From NCBI GenBank assembly GCA_016714605.1, contig JADKDL010000001.1, positions 558,001-622,000 of the forward strand: DNA of 64,000 bases, given 5' to 3'. Below, piece after piece: positions 47,882 to 58,681 of the stretch. The DNA comes from Bacteroidales bacterium. Lineage in GTDB: Bacteria; Bacteroidota; Bacteroidia; Bacteroidales; UBA1715. Each line of letters starts with the position of its first letter. Position 1 is the first letter of the stretch. The notes under the pieces were generated by a model. It searched no databases and was not told the origin of the DNA. It worked only from the letters and a program-made list of their open reading frames with translations. The position numbers and the translations under genes were made by a program.

Positions 47882-49009
47882 ATGCTAAAAAGAAAAATTG
47901 CTATTATCGGAGCTAGTTATTTGCAGCAACCTTTGGTTGAGAAAGCTCAGGCAATGGGTCTTGAAACTCATTGTTTTGCATGGGAAGAAGGAGCGGTTTG
48001 CAAAGAAATTGCAGATTTCTTTTACCCAATTTCTATTTTGGAAAAAGAACTAATACTTGAGAAATGTATACAGATTAAAATTAATGGAATAACTTCAATT
48101 GCCTCAGATGCAGCAGTTCCAACGGTCTGTTATGTTGCTGAAAACTTGGGATTAATTTCCAATTTGTATGTAGATTCTTTTGCGATGACCAATAAATATG
48201 AGATGCGTAAGCGTTTTCATTTGCATAAAGTTTCTTCTCCTAAATTTGCAGCTACAACTGAAATAAATGATTTTGAAGATTTTCAGTATCCATTAATTGT
48301 CAAGCCTACCGATAGGTCTGGGAGTAGAGGAGTTGAAAAAGTAAAATCAGCATATTCTTTAGAGAATGCAATAGAAAGAGCAAAAAAAGAATCATTTTCA
48401 AATCAAGTTATTGTTGAAGAATTTATAGATGGTGTTGAAGTTAGTGTTGAAACAATTTCTTGGAATGGGGAGCATTATATTCTTACTATTACAGATAAGG
48501 TGACAACAGGGGAACCCTATTTTGTGGAATTAGAACACCATCAGCCAAGTATGTTGAATTATGGTGTGATTTTAGACATTAGGAAAGAGACAATAAAGGC
48601 GTTAAATGCGTTGAATATTAAGTTTGGAGCGAGTCATGCAGAGTTTAAAATTTCAAGTAATGGAGATGTTTATATTATTGAAGTTGGTGCAAGGATGGGT
48701 GGCGATTTTATTGGGTCTGATTTAGTTAAACTTTCAACAGGTTATGATTTTGTTCAAGGGATTGTTGAAGTGGCATTAGGAAAGTTTGAACCTCCTACAT
48801 TTATTGATAATTCATATTCGGGTATATATTTTCTTTGCAAAGAAACCGAACACCTGCAAGATTATTTTCATAATGCAACTTTATACAAAGAAATTGTTTC
48901 ATCAGAAATTTTCAACGAAAATTTGCTTTTAGTTCAAAATAGTGCTGATAGAAGTGGGTATTTAATTTATCAAAGTAACAAGAAATGGGATATAAACAAA
49001 AAAAGATAA
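47882..49009 (+). CDS. ATP-grasp ligase
   Basis: 375 residues. The N-terminal Rossmann-like preATP-grasp (KIAIIGASYLQQPLVEKAQA), then the ATP-grasp fold with PLIVKPTDRSGSRGVEKVKS (Gly-rich loop), VIVEEFIDGVEVSVETI and the metal-binding AEFKIS ... YIIEVGARMGGDFIGSDLV. These resemble carbamoyl-phosphate-synthase-like and amino-acid ligases (e.g. PylC/BL00235-like). In a polysaccharide cluster such an enzyme probably forms an amide between an amino acid and a sugar or its precursor. Its TAA stop overlaps the next ATG (TAATG). Confidence 0.88.
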   Translation: MLKRKIAIIGASYLQQPLVEKAQAMGLETHCFAWEEGAVCKEIADFFYPISILEKELILEKCIQIKINGITSIASDAAVPTVCYVAENLGLISNLYVDSFAMTNKYEMRKRFHLHKVSSPKFAATTEINDFEDFQYPLIVKPTDRSGSRGVEKVKSAYSLENAIERAKKESFSNQVIVEEFIDGVEVSVETISWNGEHYILTITDKVTTGEPYFVELEHHQPSMLNYGVILDIRKETIKALNALNIKFGASHAEFKISSNGDVYIIEVGARMGGDFIGSDLVKLSTGYDFVQGIVEVALGKFEPPTFIDNSYSGIYFLCKETEHLQDYFHNATLYKEIVSSEIFNENLLLVQNSADRSGYLIYQSNKKWDINKKR

Positions 49010-50231
49010 TGATAATTGGAGCTGGAGCTGGACAAGTCCCTCTCATAAAGTTATCCAAAAATAAAGGATTGTTTACCTATGTAGTGTCTCCCTTGGTAAT
49101 TACCCCGGAATTGAATTAGCTGATAAACATTTGAATTTAGATATCTATGATAAAGAGAATTTATTAGTAATTGCAAGAGAAGAAAAAATTGATTTTGTCT
49201 TATCTGATCAATCTGATTTCGCGGTCTTTACAGTATCATATTTAGCAAGTAATTTGCAATTGCCTGGTAATTCATTACTTGCAGCAGAAATATATACTAA
49301 TAAAATTAGCTTTAGAAAGTTATGTGATGAACTTAGCATTCCTGTACCCAAATTTGTAGAAGCTACAATTGAAAATCTATCAAATGAATTGTTGAGACTC
49401 AAATTGCCAATCGTTGTTAAGCCTTCTGATTCTCAAGGTAGTAGAGGAATTCATAAAGTTTTATGTTTAGAAGATGTTGAATCAAAAATTAATGATGCAA
49501 TTAAATTTTCAAAAAATAAAAAAATTATAGCTGAAGAATACTTTGAAGGGAGAGAGGTGGTCTGCGAAGGATTTGTGCACAATGGATCGTATGAAAATAT
49601 TGCATTTGGTGATAGAAAGTATTTTAAGTTAAATAATTTATTTATTCCATCTCAAACTATTTTCCCTTCTACTATATCAAATTCTTTTAAAGAAGAAATA
49701 ATATCATATGAAAAAAAAATTGCTAAGAAAGTTAACCCAAATTTTGGTATAATTCATAGTGAGTATTTAATTAATGAAAATACGTCAGAGGTTAGAATTG
49801 TAGAAAGTGCTTTAAGAGGTGGAGGAGTTTATATTGCATCTGATATCATACCTCATTCTACTGGAGTTGATTTGTCTGAAGTATTGCTTGATAGTGCACT
49901 GAATTATCCAGTAAAAGTTAATATAAAAAGAAATCTTTTAAGTCAAAAAGTCTGTGCGTATATATGTTTTTATTTGCCCGAGGGAGTTGTTAGACAAATT
50001 TATGGACTAGAATTATTATTTCAAATGCCAGAAATAATTAAAGTTGATTTGGACAATATCAAAGTTGGTACTAAAATCCCAAAATTTATACATAAGGGTT
50101 TAAGATATGGACCTTTATTGGTTTTAGCAAATTCACATGAAGAGTTAGAAAATATATTTTCAAGAATTAGAAAATCTTTATCAATAGAAGTTGAGACCAT
50201 GTGTGGTGTCGAAAATATTATCTGGGAGTGA
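49009..50231 (+). pseudogene. Second ATP-grasp ligase, frame broken near 49090
   Basis: ATG 49009 overlaps the previous stop and encodes MIIGAGAGQVPLIKLSKNKG, the expected N-terminal preATP-grasp strand, but that frame stops at 49119. The frame continuing NYPGIELADKHLNLDIYDKE to 50231 takes over near 49085-49095; adding one G to the GG in CCCTTGGTAAT restores TCT CCC TTG GGT AAT. The body has IVVKPSDSQGSRGIHK, AEEYFEGREVVCEG and VRIVESALRGGGVYIASD. About 408 residues when joined. Likely a companion of the preceding ligase. A sequencing indel is the simplest explanation. Confidence 0.75.
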
Positions 50232-51145
50232 TGAAAAGTGTTTATGTGTTAATGTCAACCTATAATGGTGAGAAATATCTAAATCAACAAATTGAATCTA
50301 TTTTAAATCAGAAAGATGTAGATTTAACCTTATATGTTAGGGATGATGGTTCAACAGATAATACAGTTTCTATTATAGATGAATTTTGTTCAAAATCAAG
50401 TAATATAGTTTTTATTAAGGGTTCAAATATTGGTTATGCCATGTCATTCATGTGGCTTGTATATTATTGCACTAGCAATGAATCAAATTATTACGCTTTT
50501 TCAGATCAGGATGACATTTGGGAGGAAACTAAATTAATATCAGCAATAAATCTATTAAACGAAAAGTCTGATTTATCAAAACCTGCTTTGTATTATTCTG
50601 ATTTAAAAGTTGTAGATAAAAACGAGGAATTTATTAGAATGGCTAATGACTGGGAAGGCAAAATTGATAAGTTTATGATTCTTACCTTTATTGGTATAAG
50701 AGGATGTACAATGGTTTATAATCAATCTTTACAAAATATTCTTACTTCATACAAAGTATCAAAAATTCCCGGACATGATACATTTGTTGCATTGGTAGCA
50801 TTTTGGACTGGCTGTGTGGTATATGATCATAAAGCATATATTTTATATAGGCAAACGGGTCAAAATGTATCAATTACAGGAACAAGTAAACTTGATAAAT
50901 TCAAGAAGAATTTACGTTATGTTTATAAAAGAATAACAGTAAAATCTAATGAACGTCAGATTATGGCTAATGAGTTGTTAAACTATGCGGCTTATATTGA
51001 TAATATTGAGGATGTTAAGAAAGTTGCTGTCTATAAAAATTCGTTTCAATCTACATTAAAACTGTTAGTTGACAAGAAATACTTTAAACATACTTTAAGT
51101 ATTAATTTTACAAATCGAATTTTGATGCTCTTACAGAAATTTTAA
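50231..51145 (+). CDS. Glycosyltransferase family 2, rhamnosyltransferase-like
   Basis: 304 residues from ATG 50231, which overlaps the preceding TGA by one base; a longer frame from 50201 would lie in the previous gene. Motifs are VLMSTYNGEKYLNQQIESIL, VRDDGSTDNTV, FSDQDDIWEETKL and PGHDTFVALVAFW, typical of RfbF/WbbL-like rhamnosyl or galactosyltransferases. No membrane helices. Builds part of the glycan repeat or a side group. Confidence 0.9.
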   Translation: MKSVYVLMSTYNGEKYLNQQIESILNQKDVDLTLYVRDDGSTDNTVSIIDEFCSKSSNIVFIKGSNIGYAMSFMWLVYYCTSNESNYYAFSDQDDIWEETKLISAINLLNEKSDLSKPALYYSDLKVVDKNEEFIRMANDWEGKIDKFMILTFIGIRGCTMVYNQSLQNILTSYKVSKIPGHDTFVALVAFWTGCVVYDHKAYILYRQTGQNVSITGTSKLDKFKKNLRYVYKRITVKSNERQIMANELLNYAAYIDNIEDVKKVAVYKNSFQSTLKLLVDKKYFKHTLSINFTNRILMLLQKF

Positions 51146-51146
51146 G

Positions 51147-52079
51147 ATGAAACGATCCTTTTACATTAAACTAATTATCTCATTTGCAATATTTGCATTC
51201 ATATTCTACAAATTTGAGATAAATTTTAATAAGTTGCTAGATGTATTTCATGAATATTGGTATATAGCGATTACTTTATTTTTTCCTCTTTTTATAAATC
51301 AAGTAATTGTTAATAATAGATGGCGTATTTTGCTTAAAACAGTTGGGATATCAGAAAAAACATGGACGTTAATCAAATTGAATAATGTATCTGCTTTTAT
51401 AGGATTAATACTACCGTCTTCTCAGGGCTATGATGCAATTCGAATCTATAAGATTGAAAAAAAGTATCCCAATAATAGAGGAATAGGTAGTACTGTAATT
51501 ATTGAAAGAATTATTGGATTAGTTTGTCTCTGTATTATTGGTATAATAGCAAGTTTTTTTATTGATATTATTCAAGTGAAATTTTTAATTTATGTATTTT
51601 CTTTAATTTTAAGCGGGATACTTTTTCTAATCTTTAATAACTGGTGTTTTAAGGTTATTAACAGTTTCTTTTCAAAAAGAAAAAGATTTAAGAAGTTTTT
51701 CGAGTACATTTCTACTCTTCACAAAGCTGTTTATTCGTTTCCACTTAAAAAGAATCTGATTCCAACTATATTTTTAATTTTTTTGTTACAAATAAATAAT
51801 ACTATTATAGTTTATTTGCTTTTTAAAGCAACTGGAAGTAATATTCCATTTGTTTATCATTTAGTTTCGATGCCAATAATTAATATTATATCTATGATAC
51901 CAATCACTATAGGTGGGATAGGTATAAGAGATGGAGCATTTGTATTCATGTATTCACTCATAGGAATTCCAAAAGAAATTATTGTTGGTGTATCTATATT
52001 AAATTACGTCATCGTAACTTTGATTCCCGCTGGAATTGGAGGTGTGTTTTATCTTAAAGAATCTATATCAAAAAAATAA
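51147..52079 (+). CDS. LPG_synthase_TM/UPF0104 membrane protein
   Basis: 310 residues, about eight membrane helices. The conserved family motif LPSSQGYDAIRIYKIEKKYP and later IPITIGGIGIRDGAFVFMY (P-x-x-x-G-G-x-G-x-R-E/D-x) mark the MprF-like/AglD flippase-type family. Next to a polyprenyl-phosphate glycosyltransferase it is likely to move or synthesise a lipid-linked sugar. Five bases separate it from the next start. Confidence 0.87.
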   Translation: MKRSFYIKLIISFAIFAFIFYKFEINFNKLLDVFHEYWYIAITLFFPLFINQVIVNNRWRILLKTVGISEKTWTLIKLNNVSAFIGLILPSSQGYDAIRIYKIEKKYPNNRGIGSTVIIERIIGLVCLCIIGIIASFFIDIIQVKFLIYVFSLILSGILFLIFNNWCFKVINSFFSKRKRFKKFFEYISTLHKAVYSFPLKKNLIPTIFLIFLLQINNTIIVYLLFKATGSNIPFVYHLVSMPIINIISMIPITIGGIGIRDGAFVFMYSLIGIPKEIIVGVSILNYVIVTLIPAGIGGVFYLKESISKK

Positions 52080-52083
52080 ACCT

Positions 52084-53025
52084 ATGTTTTTGTCTATTGT
52101 AATTCCAATATATAATGACCAAGAAGTAATAAATGAACTTTATAGAAGATTAAAGCCTGTGCTTAATGATGTTTCTGAAAATCACGAAATTATTTTGGTT
52201 GATGATGGAAGTAGAGATAATTCTTGGCTCGAAATCCTTAAATTAAAAAAAATAGATACTAAAATTGTTGCCGTAAAACTAGCAAGAAATTTTGGACAAC
52301 AAAATTCTATAGCTGCAGGTTTAGACATTTCAAAGGGCGATTTGATTGTTTTAATGGATTCTGATTTACAAGACAGACCTGAAGATATTCCTGTTTTAAT
52401 TGATGCATTAATGACACAAAATGCATCAATGGCCATTGCTCAATGGACACACAGAGAAGATACGTCCTTTAAAAAGATGGTGTCAAAACTTTTTTTTATA
52501 GTTTCTGATAAAATTACGGATATTCATATACAACCTAGATTAGGAATTTTTAGAGTAATGAGAAGATCTGTAATTGATGAACTCAAAAATTTTAAAGAAA
52601 AAACTTCAACTACTATTAGTCTGTTGTATTTTATTGGTAGTAATTACACCTGCGTACCATTAAAAAGGGATGCTAGATATGCTGGTCAAAGTGGTTATAA
52701 TCTTCGTAAAATGTTAAGTCTTACATTTGCTAGAATTTTTTCATTCTCAATGTTTCCAATTAGACTCGCAATATATGCAGGATTGTCTATAAGCTTTTTA
52801 AGTTTTCTTGCAGGAATTTTTTTAATAATTAATCGTTTTATTGGTGGTGTATCTCCAGGGTGGACATCAATAGTTGTTCTTGTCTTATTCTTATTTGGAA
52901 TTAATTTTTTGTTTTTAGGAATGTTAGGAGAATATATTGGAAAAATTTTTTTGGAAACAAAACAAAGACCCAAATATATTATTGGTGAGATACATACAGG
53001 AACAAATTTAAACTATAATCTTTAA
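52084..53025 (+). CDS. Polyprenyl-phosphate glycosyltransferase (DPM1/GtrB-like)
   Basis: 313 residues from ATG 52084; the frame is open from 52036 inside the previous gene. GT2 motifs: VIPIYNDQEVINELYRRL, LVDDGSRDNSW, VVKLARNFGQQNSIAAGLD is seen as KLARNFGQQNSIAAGLD, MDSDLQDRPEDIP (DxD) and ARYAGQSGYNLRKM; two C-terminal membrane helices (SISFLSFLAGIFLIINRF and IVVLVLFLFGINFLFLGM). It transfers a sugar from a nucleotide to polyprenyl phosphate, giving the donor for GT-C enzymes such as that at 45247. Confidence 0.92.
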   Translation: MFLSIVIPIYNDQEVINELYRRLKPVLNDVSENHEIILVDDGSRDNSWLEILKLKKIDTKIVAVKLARNFGQQNSIAAGLDISKGDLIVLMDSDLQDRPEDIPVLIDALMTQNASMAIAQWTHREDTSFKKMVSKLFFIVSDKITDIHIQPRLGIFRVMRRSVIDELKNFKEKTSTTISLLYFIGSNYTCVPLKRDARYAGQSGYNLRKMLSLTFARIFSFSMFPIRLAIYAGLSISFLSFLAGIFLIINRFIGGVSPGWTSIVVLVLFLFGINFLFLGMLGEYIGKIFLETKQRPKYIIGEIHTGTNLNYNL

Positions 53026-53043
53026 AATCATTTTAATATATCG

Positions 53044-54174
53044 ATGAAGATTCCATTCAACAAACCTTACCTTACCGGAAAGGAAGCGCATTATATTTAT
53101 CAGGCTGTTTACTCAGGTAAAATTTCCGGGAATGGCTCATTTACAAAAAAATGTCAGCAGTATTTTGAGAGTAGATATGGTTTTAAAAAGACCTTACTTA
53201 CAACCTCTTGTACCGATGCTTTGGAAATGACGGCTATTCTAATGAATATAATGCCCGGTGATGAGGTTATTGTGCCATCTTATACCTTTGTGTCAACCGC
53301 CTTAGCTTTCATTCGTCAGGGTGCATATGTTCGGTTTGCAGATAGTGAAAAAGATACTCCAAATATTGATGCCGAAAAGATTGAACCATTGATAAATGAT
53401 AAAACGAAAGCTATTATTGTTGTTCACTATGCAGGAATGGCTTGCGATATGGATAAAGTAATGGCTTTGGCTCATAAGTACAATCTTTTTGTTGTAGAAG
53501 ATGCTGCGCAAGCTGTTGATTCATTTTATAAAGGCAAACCATTAGGCAGTATCGGACATTTAGGAACCTTTTCTTTTCATGAAACAAAAAATCTTTCTTC
53601 CGGTGAGGGTGGCATGCTTACAATCAACGATGATCGTTTTATTGAAAGAGCTGAAATTATTTGGGAAAAAGGAACAAATCGTTCTCAGTTTTTTAGAGGT
53701 CAAATAAATAAATATTGTTGGGTCGATACTGGTTCTTCTTTTTTGCTTAGTGATGTTATTGCTGCTTTTCTTTATGCACAACTTGAAAATATTGATGATA
53801 TTCAGTCTAAAAGAAAAGCTATTTGGAACCATTATTATAATAGTCTAATTCAATTACAATCAGAAGGTTTTTTGACCCTTGCTAAACTACCCAATTATGC
53901 TACCAATAATTCTCATATGTTTTATTTGGTTTGCAATAGCATTGAGCAACGTACGGATCTTATCAGTTATTTAAAATCTGAGGATGTTTTATCAGTCTTT
54001 CATTATTTATCTCTTCATAAATCTGAATATTATAAAAATAAACATGATGGTAGGGAATTGCCAATGAGCGACATTTATGAAAACTGTTTGCTTCGCTTAC
54101 CTCTGTATTATGAACTATCTTCTGAGCAGGTTTCTTTTGTTTGTGAAAAAATTATTAGTTTCTTTAGAAAATAG
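53044..54174 (+). CDS. dTDP-4-keto-6-deoxyhexose transaminase (RffA/WecE type, DegT/DnrJ family)
   Basis: 376 residues. Pyridoxal-phosphate Lys in FSFHETKNLSSGEGG, Asp in VVEDAAQAVDS, and the RffA-type segments IPFNKPYLTGKEAHYIYQAV, WEKGTNRSQFFRGQINKYCW and VDTGSSFLLSDVIAAFLYAQLE. The close match to the form of WecE suggests transfer of an amino group to dTDP-4-keto-6-deoxyglucose, giving dTDP-4-amino-4,6-dideoxygalactose for the surface glycan. Last gene of the cluster. Confidence 0.93.
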   Translation: MKIPFNKPYLTGKEAHYIYQAVYSGKISGNGSFTKKCQQYFESRYGFKKTLLTTSCTDALEMTAILMNIMPGDEVIVPSYTFVSTALAFIRQGAYVRFADSEKDTPNIDAEKIEPLINDKTKAIIVVHYAGMACDMDKVMALAHKYNLFVVEDAAQAVDSFYKGKPLGSIGHLGTFSFHETKNLSSGEGGMLTINDDRFIERAEIIWEKGTNRSQFFRGQINKYCWVDTGSSFLLSDVIAAFLYAQLENIDDIQSKRKAIWNHYYNSLIQLQSEGFLTLAKLPNYATNNSHMFYLVCNSIEQRTDLISYLKSEDVLSVFHYLSLHKSEYYKNKHDGRELPMSDIYENCLLRLPLYYELSSEQVSFVCEKIISFFRK

Positions 54175-54559
54175 CATTTATCAATAATTATGTTGATTTT
54201 TAAATTCATTTTTCTTAATAGAGATGTGAAATTTAAAATACTGTTCTACCTTTTTTCGACTTGTATAATTATAATTTCATTTTTTTTTATTAACTTGAAC
54301 TCTGAAAATGATGTTGTTCGGTGTGTAATCAATTTTTCTTAAAGAGGTATTTTCCAATATTTAAATCTTTAAGCATGTTGAAATACCTTCCGGAAATGAG
54401 TTGAGGTAAGTTCTTATAAGTTGTTTTTTGAAAATAATACTGTTTGAATGTGCTTAATTTTATTAAGTGTTCAGATGATGTTGTTTTAGTATAATAATGC
54501 ATAGGTTAATTTATTTCAATTTAAACATTAGTAGTTTAAATATAAAAAACATGGTTATT
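54175..54559. other. Intergenic region before the GH5 gene
   Basis: About 385 bases, AT-rich; it separates the glycan cluster from the glucanase gene and should hold its promoter. No RNA gene or repeat recognised. Confidence 0.45.
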
Positions 54560-57474
54560 ATGAAGTCTTTTTCCCCCTTGAATTTCTATTCTGCCGTTTT
54601 TATTCTCCTTTTTTCGTTGTTTACTGTTTCTTTGTCTGCACAAACTCCCGTTGCAGTACATGGTCAACTTTCTATTTCAGGAAATAGATTAAAAGACAAA
54701 AATGGCAATAATTATCAACTAAGAGGCATGTCAATGTTCTGGAGTAACTGGCAAGGTAAATTTTGGAATTATGAAACAATTAAGTGGTTGCGCGACGATT
54801 GGAATTGCAATGTAGTAAGAGCTGCTATGGGAATTTCTACTGATGACAAAAGCGGTTATCTTGATAAACCTGAGCTTGAAAAGCAAAAAATGATTACCGT
54901 AATCGAAGCTGCTATCGATTTAGGTATTTATGTAATTGTAGATTGGCATAGTCATAGTGCTCAAAATGAAACTGCACAAGCTACTGCATTTTTTGCTGAA
55001 ATTTCAAAAAAATATGGTAGCTACCCTAATATCATTTATGAAACATATAATGAGCCGGTAACGGATTGGGGTACAATTAAAAACTATCATAATACTGTAG
55101 TTTCAGAAATTCGTAAAAATGATACTAAGAATGTTATCATCTTAGGAACAGCTTTTTATTCGCAAAATGTTGAAGAGGCAGTTAATAGTCCGGTTTCTGG
55201 TTCAAACTTGTGTTATGCATTGCATTATTATGCAGCTTCTCATTCATTTTGGGGAGCTATGGAAAATGCAAGCTCAAAAGGTTACTATGTGTTTGTATCA
55301 GAGTTTGGTACCTGTAGCTCATCAGGCGATGGAAATATAGATGTTGGAAATTCAAATACATGGTGGAGCAAGATGGATGCTATTGGTGTGAGTTGGTGTA
55401 ACTGGGCTGTTTCTGATGTTGATGAAGCTGCTGCTATTGTTAAACCAGGCTCTTCAATAGGTGGAGGTTGGACTTCTTCTGATCTAACGCCCAATGGTGT
55501 TTTGGTAAGAGATAAACTTAGGTCATATGCTAAAGATCCGGTTCCTACTAATATTGCACCTTATATTACTTCTAGTCCTAAAAGTCAGTCTGTGCCTATT
55601 AATTCATCCACTACTTTTACAGTTGAAGCTGTTGGTTCTGGACCAATTACATACAAGTGGTATTTTGGAAATACTCTTATTTCTGGTGCTACTGGTAATG
55701 TTTTGACATTAAACAATATTACAGAAGAAAATGTAGGAAGCTATTATTGTGAACTGACTAACAGCGTAGGTACAACTAAATCTAAAACAGTTACTTTAGA
55801 TGTTCGTTACCGTTCTACATTTTATGGTAAATCTCAGGTATTGCCTGGAGTTATTCAGTTCGAAGATTTTGACAAAGGCGGACAAAATATTGGTTATTTT
55901 GATGCTAGTTATGGTAATTCTGGAGGTGGATATAGACCTGATGAAGATGTTGATATTGAGCCTATTCAAGGAAGGGCTAATGAATTTGCTGTTGGTTTTA
56001 CCGATAAAGGAGAATGGTTGGCATATTCTGTAAACGTTGGTTGGGATGGTGAATATACAATAGATGTTTATTATGCTTCTTTGCCAGGTGGTGGTGCTTA
56101 TAGTATGTATATGGGAGATAAACAAATAGCTCCTTTAACAACTGTTCCTACTTCTGGGGGTTGGTTTACGTATGGTAAAAATACTGTAACAACTCAGTTG
56201 ACTAAAGGTGAAAATATTTTTAAGTTTAAAATTGAAGCTTCCGGATTTAATATTGATTACCTAGAATTCAAATCAACTACTCCGCCCGAAATTGCACCTA
56301 TAATTTCTATTAATCCTAAAAATTCAACTGCGAAAATAGGAACTTCTACAAGTTTCTTTGTATCTGCAACAGGTGCTCAGCCACTTTCATACCAATGGTA
56401 TTTTAATGATGTAATTATAACAGGTGCTACAAAATCTACTCTTGATTTAACTTCTGTAGATATAGATAGCGAAGGTTCTTACCATGTTGTGGTTACCAAT
56501 CATTTAGGTACTGCAACCAGTACTAAAGCTACATTGTCAATTACTACAACGTCTGCTTATCAGGGTATACCGGCAGTAATACCGGGTATCGTATTGTGCA
56601 AAAACTTTGACGAAGGTGGTAATGGTGTGGCTTATAATGATTTAACTGATGGAAATGAAGCTCAAGGTACACAACATAATTTTAGAGATGAAGATGTTGA
56701 TACTGAGGCTTGTACTGATGGAAATTCTGGTCATTCAATTGGATATATAGATGGTAATGAATGGTTGGAGTATTCAGTTCAAGTAAAATTTTCTGGAACC
56801 TATACTGTAGGATTTAGGTTGCTTCTGAAGGTACAATGGGTGCTATTGGTTTAAATGTTGATGGATTGACTGCTGTTGCTACTTTAAGTGTACCTAATAC
56901 TGGCGGTTGGGCAACATGGAAGACTATTGAAACTACTGTTGATTTAACAGCCGGTGTTCATGTTCTTAGATTAAAAGCAAATCAGGGTGGATTCAATATA
57001 AATTACATGGAATTTTCGTCAGATATAGAACCTACTATCTTTACTTTAAAGTCTGGTTATAATTTATTTGCACTACCTGTTCATGTTGCAGACTCTTCGG
57101 TGAAGGGCATATTTGCAAATGTTCCTAAGTTTGTAATTAAGTCTATAGAAGATTATTATAGTACTGAAAACCCTGTCTTTTTGAATAGTCTAACCCATCT
57201 TTCTACGAATAAAGGTTATTTAGTATATAACGCTGGAAATGATGTTGAAATCACACTTTTAGGCGATGAAGTAACTGGCAGCCCTCGTTTTGATAATCTT
57301 TCAAACGGTTGGTATTTAGTTGGTAATAGTGGTTCTAATTTAAATATTACTAGTTTTCCTCAGTATGTTTCTGAAGCGAAAAATTTTACTAGTAGATATA
57401 AAAAAGGAGATGCAACATCTACTTTTGAAGTGTTAGAAAAAGGAAAAGCGTGTTATATTAAAATTGTAAAATAG
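54560..57474 (+). pseudogene. Secreted GH5 endoglucanase with Ig and CBM6 modules, frame broken near 56822
   Basis: Start ATG 54560 gives a Sec signal peptide ending SLSAQ. GH5 domain (about 30-340): GMSMFWSNWQGKFWN, VIVDWHSHSA, catalytic acid Glu in YETYNEPVTDW and nucleophile Glu in YVFVSEFGTCSSS. Then Ig-like (345-430), CBM6-like (445-590, DKGEWLAYSVNVGWDGEYTI), a second Ig-like and a second CBM6-like (695-830). Frame 2 stops at 56854 but frame 1 continues to 57474; adding one G at TTTAGG|TTGCT (about 56819) restores FRVASEGTMGAIGLNVDG. About 971 residues joined, ending in a domain with LKSGYNLFALPV and GWYLVGNS, not a type IX secretion tail I recognise. Probably cuts beta-glucan outside the cell. 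Confidence 0.85.
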
Positions 57475-57500
57475 CGTTTTTTATAAAAATATAGAATAAA

Positions 57501-57537
57501 AAAAAAGGGTTACTGCATTTTGTAGTAACCCTTTTTT
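57501..57537. terminator. Bidirectional rho-independent terminator
   Basis: Perfect 14-base arms AAAAAAGGGTTACT (57501-57514) and AGTAACCCTTTTTT (57524-57537) with a 9-base loop, between the convergent GH5 gene and the gene at 57538; it works as a T-tailed stem on both strands. Confidence 0.93.
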
Positions 57538-58212
57538 CTATTCCAAAATTCCCAGTCTATTAATATCCTCAATTTCTAGTATGTTTTTTGACTCATTATA
57601 CTTAATACAATTTATAAATGATTTGGCAGTTCTATTAGTATCTGTTATTTGTTTTTCGAAATGTTTTAGAATGAAGTAGAGTGGTTTTGTGAAAAAATAG
57701 AGTGCGTTATATAATTTAGTCCTTGATTTTATTCCGTTTAATGGTTGTATATATCCGGGACGGAAAATGTAAACGGCTTTAAACGGCATTTTAATTAAAG
57801 CATTTTCAGTTCTGCCTTTAACTCTAGCCCACATTACTCTGCCTTTTTCTGATGAGTCTGTACCTTGACCGCTTATATATGTAAAATATGACTCAGGATT
57901 GTTCTGAAGCATTGTTTGTGCTATATGGGTGGTAAGATCAAAGGTATAGCGCGTAAATGTTTTTTCATCCATTCCTACAGACGAAATTCCAATACAATTG
58001 TAACAAACATTAAAACCCGATAATGCAGTTGCAATAGGAGTAAGGTTAAACATATCTGTATGAATAATCTCTTCTATTTTTGAATTTGCAATATTTGTTT
58101 TTTGTCTGCTGATTAACAGTATCTTACTAACCGTATCGTTTTTGATACATTCATTTAAAACTGCTTGACCAATCATTCCTGAAGCTCCAAAAATTACAAC
58201 TTTAAAGTCCAT
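57538..58212 (-). CDS. NAD(P)-binding epimerase-like protein (HTATIP2/YwnB-like)
   Basis: 224 residues. Rossmann motif VIFGASGMIGQAVLNE at residues 5-20, then NVCYNCIGISSVGMDEKTFT, YFTYISGQGTDSSEKGR (Ser in place) and VYIFRPGYIQP. The YxxxK pair of classical extended SDRs is absent, typical of the atypical HTATIP2-like subgroup of NAD(P)H-binding proteins. Substrate unknown. Its stop lies directly at the bidirectional terminator. Confidence 0.82.
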   Translation of the reverse strand: MDFKVVIFGASGMIGQAVLNECIKNDTVSKILLISRQKTNIANSKIEEIIHTDMFNLTPIATALSGFNVCYNCIGISSVGMDEKTFTRYTFDLTTHIAQTMLQNNPESYFTYISGQGTDSSEKGRVMWARVKGRTENALIKMPFKAVYIFRPGYIQPLNGIKSRTKLYNALYFFTKPLYFILKHFEKQITDTNRTAKSFINCIKYNESKNILEIEDINRLGILE

Positions 58213-58681
58213 TTATTTGTTCTATTTGTGATTTGTTTGTTCGTTTTTGTCCCCAAAAAAACAGTAGGTTTTTAAGAGCTAATTGTTTGTTTTCTGGTGT
58301 TTTATTAGTGCATTAAAAAATTACTAATTACACTTAGACAGCTCTAGTTACAATTAGCTTTCTTAATAGTTCTAAATATATTTCTTCTAAGCATATAGAT
58401 TGGTTTAGTGTTCTAATAGAAATTCCCAGATATAAACTTATCTTAAAGTATATATCTGAAAATAAATTTCGCTTTTAGTTTTGAAAAGATAGTACTCTAT
58501 TTCTAAGAAAGTAATTATATGGAAAGCCGACTTAATTTATCTTATTTGAACATCTCAAAACACCCATAATCTAAGTAAACTATTTATTTGAAGTCTTAAT
58601 TTTCAATTGAAAAATTTAACTTTGCAATAAATATAAACCTTGAAATTTAAATTTTTAGAGTAGAATTAGATAATAAATTTT
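58213..58681. other. Intergenic region with a possible weak 21-bp palindrome series
   Basis: About 470 AT-rich bases. Between about 58301 and 58426 short inverted pairs of the word CTAA/TTAG recur about every 19-21 bases (TTAGTG 58304, CTAATTACACTTAG 58324, CTAGTTACAATTAG 58344, TTAATAGTTCTAA 58363, CTTCTAAG 58384, TTAGTGTTCTAA 58405). The signal is weaker than in the arrays at 2056 and 12091. Confidence 0.35.
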
